Assembly (NCBI RefSeq): GCF_002926165.1
Contig: NZ_MAGP01000139.1
Coordinates: forward strand, 1-41,840
From: Micromonospora chalcea
Lineage (GTDB): Bacteria > Actinomycetota > Actinomycetes > Mycobacteriales > Micromonosporaceae
Length of the DNA: 41,840 nt
Direction: 5' to 3'
Position 1 is the first letter of the stretch, and each line of letters opens with the position of its first letter. Below the pieces are notes generated by a model, which did not search any database, was not told where the DNA came from, and saw only the letters and a list, made by a program, of their open reading frames with translations. The position numbers were made by a program, and so were the translations under genes. This document shows, one piece after another, positions 8,067-15,532 of this stretch.

Positions 8067-9518
8067 GTGGATCACGAGCGAGTACTCCGCGACGTCACGG
8101 TGCGCCTCCCCACGGCGTCCACCGTCCCGGAGGCGTGCCAGTGGACGGTCGCCGCGCTCGCCCGGCACACCCCGGCGACCGCCGCCGTCCTGCTCCGGGT
8201 CCACGACCGTCTGCGCTGCGTCGCCGCCACCGGCGCGTGGCAGGTCTTCTCGCACGTCCCGGCGACCGCCGACGCGCCCGCCCGCCACCGACCCGAACCC
8301 TCGGTGGTGCGGCGGGTGTACGCCTCGGGGGTGACCGCCGTCGTGCCCGACGTGAGCGCCGACCCCGACTACCTGCCGGTCCGGCCGGACGTCACCGCCG
8401 AACTCTGCGTTCCGGTACGCGACCCGGACGGCCGGCCCATCGGCGTGCTCGACCTGCAGTGGTGCGAGCCCGTCCCGCTCGCGGCGTGGCGGGAGACCGC
8501 CGAACTGGTGGCCGACCGCCTCGGCGGGCGGATCGCCGCGCTCGGCGGGTCACCGGCCGAGAGCCGCAGCGAGAAGCTGCTCCGGCACGCCGCCGCGTTC
8601 ACCGCCGCCCCGACCGACTGGGACCTGATGACCGCCGCGCTCGCCGCGGCCCGGGACGTGTCGGCGCTCTCCGCCGCCGTGCTGGTCCTCACCGGGCGGA
8701 GCGGCCCACGCCTCGGCGCGCCCACCGACACCCCCGGCGAGTTGGAGACACGCATCCGCGCCGAGCTGGCCGAGGCCGGCCCGGCCGCGCTGGACCGCAT
8801 GATCGACCGGGCCCACCGGTACGGCTCGGCGTACACGCTGGGCGAGGCGGGGCACCCGCCCACCGAGGAGTACCTGCCGCTGACCCGGGCGGGCGCGCGC
8901 ACACTGGTGGCGGTGCCGGTCGGCACGCCGGCCGCCGGCGGCGTGCTGCTGGTCGCCGACGAGCAGCGCCTGCGCCCCGACCCGACCACTGTCAACCTGA
9001 TCGAACTGCTCGCCGGGCAGGCGTGGACCTGCCTGGACCGGCTGCGTACGCTCGCCCGGCTGCGCGAGCAGGCCAGCTCCGACCCGCTCACCGGGCTACG
9101 GCACACCGGCCCGTTCGGGCAGCGGATCGCCACCGCCACGCCGGGGCGTACCGCCCTGCTGGCGATCGACGTGGACGGGTTCAAGGACGTCAACGACACG
9201 TACGGCCACCAGGCCGGCGACCGGCTGCTGGTGGGGCTGGCCCGGGCACTGGAGGGCGCGCTGCGCCAGGGCGACGAGCTGTACCGGACCGGCGGGGACG
9301 AGTTCGTGGCGGTGATCGAGGTGAGCCGCCCGGAGGAGGCGGTCCGGATCGCCGAGCGGCTCACCGAGGCGGCCCGCCGTACCGGCCGGACGATCAGCGT
9401 CGGCATCGCGCTGCCGCGGCCCGGCGAGTCCCCCGAACGCACCCTGCACCGAGCCGACCAGGCCCTCTACGCGGTCAAGCGCCACGGCCGAGACGGAGTC
9501 CACCTCTCCGCCGCCTGA
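8067..9518 (+). CDS. GAF-GAF-GGDEF diguanylate cyclase
   Basis: A 483-residue cytoplasmic protein with no membrane segments. Two GAF-like sensor regions (about residues 15-165 and 175-330) precede a GGDEF domain (about 340-480). The active site reads TGGDEF, and the product-inhibition I-site RQGD lies five residues before it. Both are intact, so it should make c-di-GMP from two GTP and be feedback inhibited. Supporting residues include DPLTGL, DVDGFKDVND and YGHQAGD. There is no EAL domain. GTG at 8067 is preferred because AGCAGG lies 6 nt before it. The ligand of the GAF domains is unknown. Confidence 0.9.
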   Translation: MDHERVLRDVTVRLPTASTVPEACQWTVAALARHTPATAAVLLRVHDRLRCVAATGAWQVFSHVPATADAPARHRPEPSVVRRVYASGVTAVVPDVSADPDYLPVRPDVTAELCVPVRDPDGRPIGVLDLQWCEPVPLAAWRETAELVADRLGGRIAALGGSPAESRSEKLLRHAAAFTAAPTDWDLMTAALAAARDVSALSAAVLVLTGRSGPRLGAPTDTPGELETRIRAELAEAGPAALDRMIDRAHRYGSAYTLGEAGHPPTEEYLPLTRAGARTLVAVPVGTPAAGGVLLVADEQRLRPDPTTVNLIELLAGQAWTCLDRLRTLARLREQASSDPLTGLRHTGPFGQRIATATPGRTALLAIDVDGFKDVNDTYGHQAGDRLLVGLARALEGALRQGDELYRTGGDEFVAVIEVSRPEEAVRIAERLTEAARRTGRTISVGIALPRPGESPERTLHRADQALYAVKRHGRDGVHLSAA

Positions 9519-9540
9519 CCACCTTCTCCCCCGCGATCCC

Positions 9541-9613
9541 GCGATCTTGCACTTGCGGCCCGAAGCACGGGGCATTTACCCCTTATGCCAGGGCGTGAAG
9601 TGCAAGATCGACG
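9541..9613. repeat. Long inverted repeat between convergent genes, likely bidirectional terminator
   Basis: GCGATCTTGCACTT near 9541 is mirrored by AAGTGCAAGATCG near 9600-9612. The arms are nearly perfect over 13 bp, and the central part holds further short complementary blocks (GGGGCATT, ACCCCTTATGCC). It fills the gap between the GGDEF gene and asd, which converge. From general familiarity, GATCTTGCACTT-type palindromes are a recurrent intergenic element in this family, but I cannot verify copy number here. Confidence 0.7.
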
Positions 9614-9616
9614 GGG

Positions 9617-10675
9617 CTAGGCGGTGAGTTCCCTGGCGAGGAGTTCGGCGATCTGGGCCGTGTTCAGGGCGGCGCCCTTGCGGAGGTTGTCGCCGGTCAC
9701 GAAGAGGTCGAGGGCTCTCGGGTCGTCGACCGCGCGGCGGATGCGGCCCACCCAGGACGGGTCGGTGCCGACCGCGTCGATCGGCATCGGGAACTCCCCG
9801 GACGCCGGGTCGTCGACCAGGATCACGCCCGGCGCGTTGCGCAGCACCTCGCGGGCTTCCTCGGCGTCCACCTCGGTGGCGAAGACCGCGTGCACGGCGA
9901 CCGAGTGACCGGTCACCACCGGCACCCGTACGCAGGTGGCGGAGACCTTGAGGTCGGGCAGCCCGAGGATCTTGCGGGACTCGTTGCGGAGCTTCAACTC
10001 CTCCGACGACCAGCCGTCGTCTGCGAGCGAGCCCGCCCACGGTACGACGTTGAGCGCCAGCGGCGCCGGGAACGGACCCAGCTCGTCGCCGACGGCCTGG
10101 CGCACGTCACCGGCGCGGGAGCCGAGCGCCCGGTCCCCGGCGATCTTGCCGAGCTGCAGGTGCAGCGCGTCCACGCCGGCCTGCCCGGCCCCGGACACCG
10201 CCTGGTACGACGCGAGCACCAGCTCGCGCAGGCCGTACGCGCGGTGCAGCGGGGCGATCGCCACGATCATGGCCAGCGTGGTGCAGTTGGCGTTGGCGAT
10301 GATGCCCCGGGGTCGGTTGCGTACCTGGTCGGGGTTGATCTCGGGGACGACGAGCGGCACCTCGCGGTCCATCCGGAACGCGCCGGAGTTGTCGACCACC
10401 ACCGCGCCGCGCGCGACGGCGACCGGGGCCCACTGCGCCGACACGTCGTCCGGCACGTCGAACATGGCCACGTCGACGCCGTCGAGAGCGTCCGCGGTGA
10501 GGGCCTGGACGGTCAGCTCCTCGCCCCGGCACTGCACGCGCCGGCCGGCCGACCGCTCGGAGGCGAGCAGCCGGATCTCGCCCCACACGTTGCGCCGGGA
10601 GGAGAGGATCTGGCACATCACCGTACCGACGGCACCTGTCGCCCCGACCACGGCGAGGGTGGGCAGCGACGCCAC
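9617..10675 (-). CDS. asd: Aspartate-semialdehyde dehydrogenase
   Basis: The 352-residue enzyme reduces L-aspartyl-4-phosphate to aspartate semialdehyde with NADPH, the second step toward lysine, methionine, threonine and diaminopimelate. The N-terminal Rossmann motif is VVGATGAVG (9-17). The catalytic cysteine is C131 in NANCTT. The substrate-binding histidine lies in VVTGHSVAVHA. Length is normal. It starts 6 nt after the aspartate kinase stop, which indicates translation from the same message, the usual actinobacterial ask-asd operon. Confidence 0.96.
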   Translation of the reverse strand: MASLPTLAVVGATGAVGTVMCQILSSRRNVWGEIRLLASERSAGRRVQCRGEELTVQALTADALDGVDVAMFDVPDDVSAQWAPVAVARGAVVVDNSGAFRMDREVPLVVPEINPDQVRNRPRGIIANANCTTLAMIVAIAPLHRAYGLRELVLASYQAVSGAGQAGVDALHLQLGKIAGDRALGSRAGDVRQAVGDELGPFPAPLALNVVPWAGSLADDGWSSEELKLRNESRKILGLPDLKVSATCVRVPVVTGHSVAVHAVFATEVDAEEAREVLRNAPGVILVDDPASGEFPMPIDAVGTDPSWVGRIRRAVDDPRALDLFVTGDNLRKGAALNTAQIAELLARELTA

Positions 10676-10681
10676 GGCGCG

Positions 10682-11200
10682 TTACCGCCCGGTGCCGGCG
10701 TAGACGACGGCTTCGGTGTCACCACCCAGCTCGAAGGCGTCGTGGATGGCGCGGACCGCCTTGTCCAGGTCGGTGTCGCGGCAGACCACGGAGACCCGGA
10801 TCTCCGAGGTGGAGATCATCTCGATGTTGACGCCGGCCGCGCCGAGGGCGGCGAAGAAGCCGGCGGCCACTCCCGGGTGCGAGCGCATGCCGGCGCCGAT
10901 CAGGCTGACCTTGCCGACGTGGTCGTCGTAGAGCAGGCCCTTGAACTTGACCGTCTCCTGGATCTTGCTGAGCGCGGTCATCGCGGTCGGGCCGTCCGCC
11001 TTGGGCAGCGTGAACGAGATGTCGGTGCGGCCGGTGCCCTCGGTGGACACGTTCTGCACGATCATGTCGATGTTGATCTCCGCGCCGGCGACCGTGTCGA
11101 AGATGCGCGCGGCGGCGCCCGGCTCGTCGGGCACACCGACGATCGTGATCTTCGCTTCGCTGCGGTCGTGGGCGACCCCGGTGATCAGTGCCTGTTCCAC
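10682..11200 (-). CDS. lysC: Aspartate kinase beta subunit from an internal in-frame start
   Basis: Within lysC a GTG at 11198-11200 is preceded by a perfect GGAGG (complement of 11209-11213) with an 8-nt spacer. It is in frame and would give a 172-residue protein starting MEQALITGVAHDRSEAK, consisting of the two ACT regulatory domains. In Corynebacterium glutamicum and relatives aspartokinase is an alpha2beta2 enzyme whose beta subunit of about the same length starts at the equivalent position. The internal ribosome-binding site is seen in the sequence; its use is inferred. Confidence 0.65.
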   Translation of the reverse strand: MEQALITGVAHDRSEAKITIVGVPDEPGAAARIFDTVAGAEINIDMIVQNVSTEGTGRTDISFTLPKADGPTAMTALSKIQETVKFKGLLYDDHVGKVSLIGAGMRSHPGVAAGFFAALGAAGVNIEMISTSEIRVSVVCRDTDLDKAVRAIHDAFELGGDTEAVVYAGTGR

Positions 11201-11947
11201 AGGAAGGTCCTCCATCGATCCGGTGACCATCGTGCCGGTGTTGGTCGAGTATGACGAACGGACGTGGATCGGCAAGCCCGCGCGCCGCGCGTACTCGACG
11301 CTGCGCAGATGCAGCACCTTCGCGCCGCAGGCGGCCAGTTCCAGCATCTCCTCGTAGGTGATCCGGGTGATGTGCCGGGCGTTCGGCACGATCCGAGGGT
11401 CGGCGGTGAAGATGCCGTCCACGTCGGTGTAGATCTCGCAGACGTCCGCCTCCAGCGCGGCGGCGAGCGCCACGGCGGTGGTGTCCGAGCCGCCCCGCCC
11501 GAGCGTGGTGACGTCCTTGGTGTCCTGCGAGACGCCCTGGAAGCCGGCGACGATGACCACCGCGCCCTCGTCCAGCGCGCCCTTGAGCCGCCCCGGGGTC
11601 ACGTCGATGATCCGGGCCCGGCCGTGCACCGAGGTGGTGATCACGCCCGCCTGGGAACCGGTGAACGAGCGGGCCTCGTACCCCAGGTTGTGGATGGCCA
11701 TGGCGAGCAGCGCCATGGAGATCCGCTCCCCGGCGGTGAGCAGCATGTCCAGCTCGCGGCCGGGCGGCAGCGGGCTGACCTGGTTGGCGAGGTCGAGCAG
11801 CTCGTCGGTGGTGTCGCCCATGGCAGACACCACCACGACCACGTCGTCGCCGGCCTTGCGCGCGGCCACGATGCGCTCGGCCACCCGCTTGATCCGCTCG
11901 GCGTTGGCGACGGAGGACCCGCCGTACTTCTGCACCACGAGTGCCAC
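10682..11947 (-). CDS. lysC: Aspartate kinase, alpha subunit
   Basis: The 421-residue enzyme phosphorylates L-aspartate, the first step of the aspartate family pathway. The kinase domain (about 1-245) has the signature VVQKYGGSSVAN at residues 4-15 and the conserved GRGGSDTTAVALAAAL. Two ACT domains follow (about 265-420), which bind lysine/threonine for feedback control in relatives. The start is GTG at 11947 with GGGAGGGAG about 9 nt upstream. An internal start at 11200 probably gives a separate beta subunit. The gene is the first of the lysC-asd operon. Confidence 0.96.
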   Translation of the reverse strand: MALVVQKYGGSSVANAERIKRVAERIVAARKAGDDVVVVVSAMGDTTDELLDLANQVSPLPPGRELDMLLTAGERISMALLAMAIHNLGYEARSFTGSQAGVITTSVHGRARIIDVTPGRLKGALDEGAVVIVAGFQGVSQDTKDVTTLGRGGSDTTAVALAAALEADVCEIYTDVDGIFTADPRIVPNARHITRITYEEMLELAACGAKVLHLRSVEYARRAGLPIHVRSSYSTNTGTMVTGSMEDLPVEQALITGVAHDRSEAKITIVGVPDEPGAAARIFDTVAGAEINIDMIVQNVSTEGTGRTDISFTLPKADGPTAMTALSKIQETVKFKGLLYDDHVGKVSLIGAGMRSHPGVAAGFFAALGAAGVNIEMISTSEIRVSVVCRDTDLDKAVRAIHDAFELGGDTEAVVYAGTGR

Positions 11948-12185
11948 GACGGTGCACTCCCTCCCAGCGACGACCCTGAGCGTGCCGACGCCGCCGGGTC
12001 TCTCGGTCCGGCGGCGCGTGTCAGACCGCCTCAGCCTATCGGGCGGCCCGCGACGCCGGGTCGGGTGATCCCACCATCCGGCCCCGGCGTGGGGCGGCTC
12101 ACCAGCCCGGGAGTACGCGACACGCCAAGCGGTACAGCCGTACGGTGGGCTGTCCGCGGCCGCCCGGACGACGCAGAATGAGCCG

Positions 12186-12950
12186 GTGCACGCTCATCGA
12201 CGCGCGGCCCGCCGGGCGACCGGCGCGCTCGCGCTCATCCTGCCGACGCTGCTGGCCGCCTGTGTGAACGACCGGCCCGAAACGGCGCCCACCGGCTCCG
12301 CCGACCCGGTGCCGGTGCAGGTGGACGCCGCCCGCGACGAGCTGGCCGGGCTGGCCGCCGCCGCGCAGGACCGGCACCACACCGCCGCGTACTCCTTCAC
12401 CCCGGCCGAAGGCGCTCCCCGCACGGTGGCGGTGACCAGCGCCAACGACGGCAGCTGGCGGGTCGACGTGCCCGGCTGGGGGCGGGACGGGACGGTGGAC
12501 GTCTCGCTCGCCGCCACCTCCGACGGGCTGTTCCAGTGCGCGCTGCCCTCGGCCGGCTGGACGCAGGCGGCCAGCTGTGTCCGGCTCGGCGACGCCGACG
12601 ACGCGGTGCCCCGCCGGCTCGACCCCAGGGTGCAGCACCCGTTCACCGACTGGCTGGAGGTGCTGACCGACAGGCGCGCGCCGCTCGCTGTCTCCCCCGC
12701 CGCGCCGCTGCCCGGCGTCACCGGCCGGTGCTACTCGGTCGACACGACCTCCGCCTCGCTGAACGCGCCGTTGGACGTGGGCATCTACTGCTTCCGGGAG
12801 GACGGCACACCGGCGGCGGTCCGGGCCGGCTTCGGCACGCTGACGCTGACCGGCGAGCCCGGCGCCGCGCCGGGCACCGTCGAGCTGGCCGGCGCGGTGA
12901 CCGACGGCGAGCCGGTGAGCCGGGACGCCCCGAGCCCGGGAGCGCCGTGA
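12186..12950 (+). CDS. Putative lipoprotein
   Basis: The 254-residue protein starts at GTG and has a basic n-region (HAHRRAARRATG), a hydrophobic stretch and the lipobox LLAAC, so Cys22 or so should be lipidated and the protein held on the outside of the membrane. The mature part begins with a short Thr/Pro/Glu-rich linker. A beta-rich domain follows with several cysteines (FQCALP, AASCVRL, GRCYSV, IYCFRED) that could form disulfides. I do not recognise the family. It is convergent with the ArsR-type regulator. Confidence 0.75.
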   Translation: MHAHRRAARRATGALALILPTLLAACVNDRPETAPTGSADPVPVQVDAARDELAGLAAAAQDRHHTAAYSFTPAEGAPRTVAVTSANDGSWRVDVPGWGRDGTVDVSLAATSDGLFQCALPSAGWTQAASCVRLGDADDAVPRRLDPRVQHPFTDWLEVLTDRRAPLAVSPAAPLPGVTGRCYSVDTTSASLNAPLDVGIYCFREDGTPAAVRAGFGTLTLTGEPGAAPGTVELAGAVTDGEPVSRDAPSPGAP

Positions 12951-12960
12951 CGCGTTCCGC

Positions 12961-13947
12961 TCAGCCGCCCCGCGCGGCCCGGAGCAACGCGGCACCGACC
13001 TCGGTGTTGCGGTAGAGCACGTGCCGCCCGGCGCGGGACCGGGTGACGAGACCGGCGGCGTGCAGCGCGGAGAGGTGCTGGGACACGTTCCCGGCGGACA
13101 GCCCGGTGAGCCGGGCGAGGTCCGTGGTGGTCGTCGCCGCGTCGAGCAGGTTCAGCAGGGCGGCCCGGCCGCCGCCGACCACCCGGGCGAGCGCGTCGCC
13201 GGCCGGTTCAGGTCCGCGTTCCCACAGCGTCCCGACCGCCCGAACCGGGTACGCCGCGGCCGGCAACGAGTCCTCCAGCAGGTTCCACAGCACCCGCTGG
13301 CGGCTGAACACGCTCGGGTTCAACGCCAGCCCTCGCCCCCGCAGGTCGAAGTCCCGCTCGAACGGGTCGTCGCTGACCACCCGGTCGCCGAGCCACCGCA
13401 GGCCGGGGTGGAGCCGCTCGAACAGATTCCCCGTCCCGCCCTCGGCGAGCTGGGCCGCCCGGTACGCGACGTCGGCGTCGAGCACCGCTCGCATCCGCGG
13501 CCAGTCCGGGGCGATCGCCTCGTCGTACCAGACCCGCATCGCCTCGACGAGCGGCGGCAACAGCTCGGTCGGGTCGGCGAGCAACGCCCGCCCGAACGGG
13601 CGTAGTGGTCCGCTCGGCGGGGTCGCCAGCAGGTCCCGGACCACCACGTCGGGCGGCGTCGCGGCGATCTGGTCGAGCTGGCCGTCCATCTCCACCCCGG
13701 GGCGGGCCGCCGGGGTGAGGAAGTCGGGCAGCCAGCGGCGCGGCAGGGTGAGGTGCACCAGCGGAGAGACGCGCTCGGCCACCTCCGGGCGGCGCAGCGT
13801 CGCCCGGGCCCGGTCGATCCACTGCAGGTGCACCGGATAGCGGGCCGGAGCGGCGAGCGCCCACATGCTCATGACCGTCTCGTTGGCCGGCGACACACCG
13901 AACCGCACACCCGCGACGTCGGCCAGCGTGAACCGCAACTCGGACAT
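12961..13947 (-). CDS. ArsR-type winged-helix transcriptional regulator
   Basis: A 328-residue protein with a C-terminal helix-turn-helix (about 250-320): TDLARLTGLSAGNVSQHLSA is the recognition region and RSRAGRHVLYRNTEVG the wing. The N-terminal 240 residues are a longer domain of the kind found in actinobacterial ArsR-like regulators, with no visible metal-binding cysteine pair. The start chosen is ATG at 13947 (MSELRFTLADV), preceded by a G-rich run. It is divergent from the MFS gene at 14020 and so probably controls it and itself. Confidence 0.85.
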   Translation of the reverse strand: MSELRFTLADVAGVRFGVSPANETVMSMWALAAPARYPVHLQWIDRARATLRRPEVAERVSPLVHLTLPRRWLPDFLTPAARPGVEMDGQLDQIAATPPDVVVRDLLATPPSGPLRPFGRALLADPTELLPPLVEAMRVWYDEAIAPDWPRMRAVLDADVAYRAAQLAEGGTGNLFERLHPGLRWLGDRVVSDDPFERDFDLRGRGLALNPSVFSRQRVLWNLLEDSLPAAAYPVRAVGTLWERGPEPAGDALARVVGGGRAALLNLLDAATTTTDLARLTGLSAGNVSQHLSALHAAGLVTRSRAGRHVLYRNTEVGAALLRAARGG

Positions 13948-13969
13948 GCGCACCCCCCCGATTCGCCTC

Positions 13970-13982
13970 AGCCTAAAAGGCT
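13970..13982. promoter_or_regulatory. Candidate operator between regulator and MFS gene
   Basis: AGCC-TAAAA-GGCT is a short inverted repeat with 4-bp arms in the 72-bp region between the divergent ArsR-type gene and the MFS gene. Regulators of this type usually bind such sites over their own promoter. The arms are short, so this is tentative. Confidence 0.35.
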
Positions 13983-14019
13983 CGACCGGCACGCGGGGGG
14001 CACGATCTGCTCATCGGTC

Positions 14020-15294
14020 ATGGGGGCCAGAGAGAGCATCCGCACCGCCGTCCGCGACGTCGTACCACCGGCCGGGCTGACCCGCGCCCTGGCCGTGCAG
14101 GCGATGGTCTACGCCGTCGGCACCGGACTGTTCCAGGCGGGCAGCGCCGTGTTCTTCACCCGGGCGCTCGGGCTGAGTCCGGCCCAGGTGGGTCTCGGCC
14201 TCTCCCTCGCCGCCGGCGCGTCACTGCTCGGCACCGTGCCGCTGGGCGGGCTCACCGACCGGTACGGGCCGCAGCGGGTGTGGATCGTCTGCCTGTTGCT
14301 GGACGCGGCGCTGTTCGCGGCGTACCCGTTCGTCGGCGGCTTCGCCGGGTTCCTCGCGGTGGTGATCGCGCTGGCCGTGACGGGCGCGGCGACCGGCGTG
14401 GCCCGCCAGGTCTACTCGATCAACGTGCTGCGCCCGGAGGAACGGGTCACCGCCATGGCCTACCAGCGCTCCTCGCTGAACGTCGGCTTCGGGATCGGCG
14501 CGCTGATCAGCGGCCTGGTGCTGGCCGTCGACACGATCTGGGCGTACCGCGGGATGGTCTGGTTCATCGCCGTGGTCTTCCTGGTGACCGCCGGTTTCGT
14601 CCGCCGGCTGCCGCGACTGCCGGAGGTGACCCGCACGGCCGAGCCGATGAGCCGACTGGCGGTGCTGCGGGACCGGCCGTTCATGACCGTCGCGCTGCTC
14701 TCCGGGCTGCTCACCGCGCACCAGACGCTCTACCTGACGGTGATGCCGCTGTGGATCCTCACCCACACCGACGCGCCGAAGACGATCATCGCCGGGCTGG
14801 TGCTGCTCAACACCGTGCTGATCGTGCTGTTCCAGGTACGCGCCAGCCGGGGCGCGGACGACGCGCCGGGCGCGGCCCGTGCGTCCCGTCGGGGCGCGGT
14901 TTTGATCGCCCTGTTCTGCCTGGTCCTGCCGATTTCCGGCGCGACCCGGGGAGCGCTCACCGTGGTCGCGCTGGTGGCCGCCGCGACACTGCTCATCCTG
15001 GCGGAGCTGATCGAGTCGGCGGGCGCCTGGGGACTCACCGCCACGCTGCCACCCGCCGCCCAGCGCGGCGCGTACGTCGGCGCGTTCGGGCTCGGCTCCC
15101 AGTTGCAGTTCCTGATCGCTCCGGCCGGGCTGACCGCGCTCGGCGTGAGCACCGGCGGCTGGGGCTGGTACCCGGCCGCGGCGATCTTCATCCTCGTCGG
15201 ACTGGCGATCGTGCCCGCGGTGACCCGGGCGGAACGGACACCTCGGCTACCGGACGTGGCGAAGCCCTCCGGCTCCGTGACTCTGGTCCCATAG
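14020..15294 (+). CDS. MFS transporter
   Basis: A 424-residue protein with about 12 transmembrane segments. The loop 2-3 motif is GGLTDRYGPQRVW. A cytoplasmic loop after helix 6 (RRLPRLPEVTRTAEPMSRLAVLRDRPF) matches the central loop of the MFS at 2887 in the RLAVLRDRPF part, so the two transporters are related. Start is ATG at 14020. The divergent ArsR-type regulator suggests induced expression. The substrate is unknown. Confidence 0.87.
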   Translation: MGARESIRTAVRDVVPPAGLTRALAVQAMVYAVGTGLFQAGSAVFFTRALGLSPAQVGLGLSLAAGASLLGTVPLGGLTDRYGPQRVWIVCLLLDAALFAAYPFVGGFAGFLAVVIALAVTGAATGVARQVYSINVLRPEERVTAMAYQRSSLNVGFGIGALISGLVLAVDTIWAYRGMVWFIAVVFLVTAGFVRRLPRLPEVTRTAEPMSRLAVLRDRPFMTVALLSGLLTAHQTLYLTVMPLWILTHTDAPKTIIAGLVLLNTVLIVLFQVRASRGADDAPGAARASRRGAVLIALFCLVLPISGATRGALTVVALVAAATLLILAELIESAGAWGLTATLPPAAQRGAYVGAFGLGSQLQFLIAPAGLTALGVSTGGWGWYPAAAIFILVGLAIVPAVTRAERTPRLPDVAKPSGSVTLVP

Positions 15295-15306
15295 TCCGGA
15301 CCAGCC

Positions 15307-15335
15307 TTCCCACGGCACGTCCCACCACGTAGGGT
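15307..15335 (+). promoter_or_regulatory. Candidate leuA promoter
   Basis: TAGGGT at 15330-15335 is a plausible -10 box. TTCCCA at 15307-15312, 17 nt upstream, is a weak -35. Transcription would start close to the ATG of the leader peptide at 15345. It sits in the short gap after the MFS stop. Confidence 0.35.
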
Positions 15336-15344
15336 GACCTTGTC

Positions 15345-15389
15345 ATGTGGCGCGCGTACCTTCTCCTTGGCTGCCGCGACGAGGCCTGA
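15345..15389 (+). CDS. leuA leader peptide
   Basis: The 14-codon reading frame MWRAYLLLGCRDEA ends with TGA at 15387-15389 and contains three consecutive leucine codons (CTT CTC CTT), two of them rare in this GC-rich genome. It lies 188 nt before leuA and overlaps the first arm of a hairpin. This is the layout of ribosome-mediated attenuation: scarce charged leucyl-tRNA would stall the ribosome on the Leu codons and change RNA folding. Leucine-rich leaders before leuA are known in actinobacteria such as Streptomyces. The mechanism here is inferred. Confidence 0.78.
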   Translation: MWRAYLLLGCRDEA

Positions 15390-15410
15390 CCGGCCGGCAC
15401 CTCGTCGCGG
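15374..15410 (+). promoter_or_regulatory. leuA: leuA leader hairpin (attenuator element)
   Basis: CCGCGACGAGG (15374-15384) and CCTCGTCGCGG (15400-15410) form a perfect 11-bp stem. The first arm is the end of the leader peptide reading frame, so a ribosome that reads to the stop codon would cover it and prevent pairing. A ribosome stalled on the Leu codons at 15360-15368 would leave much of it free. About 120 nt of further leader, with no open frame of note, separate it from leuA. Confidence 0.6.
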
Positions 15411-15532
15411 AGTCGCTACGCGCCGTCCAGCACATCCGATCTTCTTCTCGGCACCGCCGCGCACCGTCGCCCGGCAGCCCGCCGACACCTTTCCGATCTG
15501 CTGACGCCACATGTTCCAGGGAGCACTCCGAG

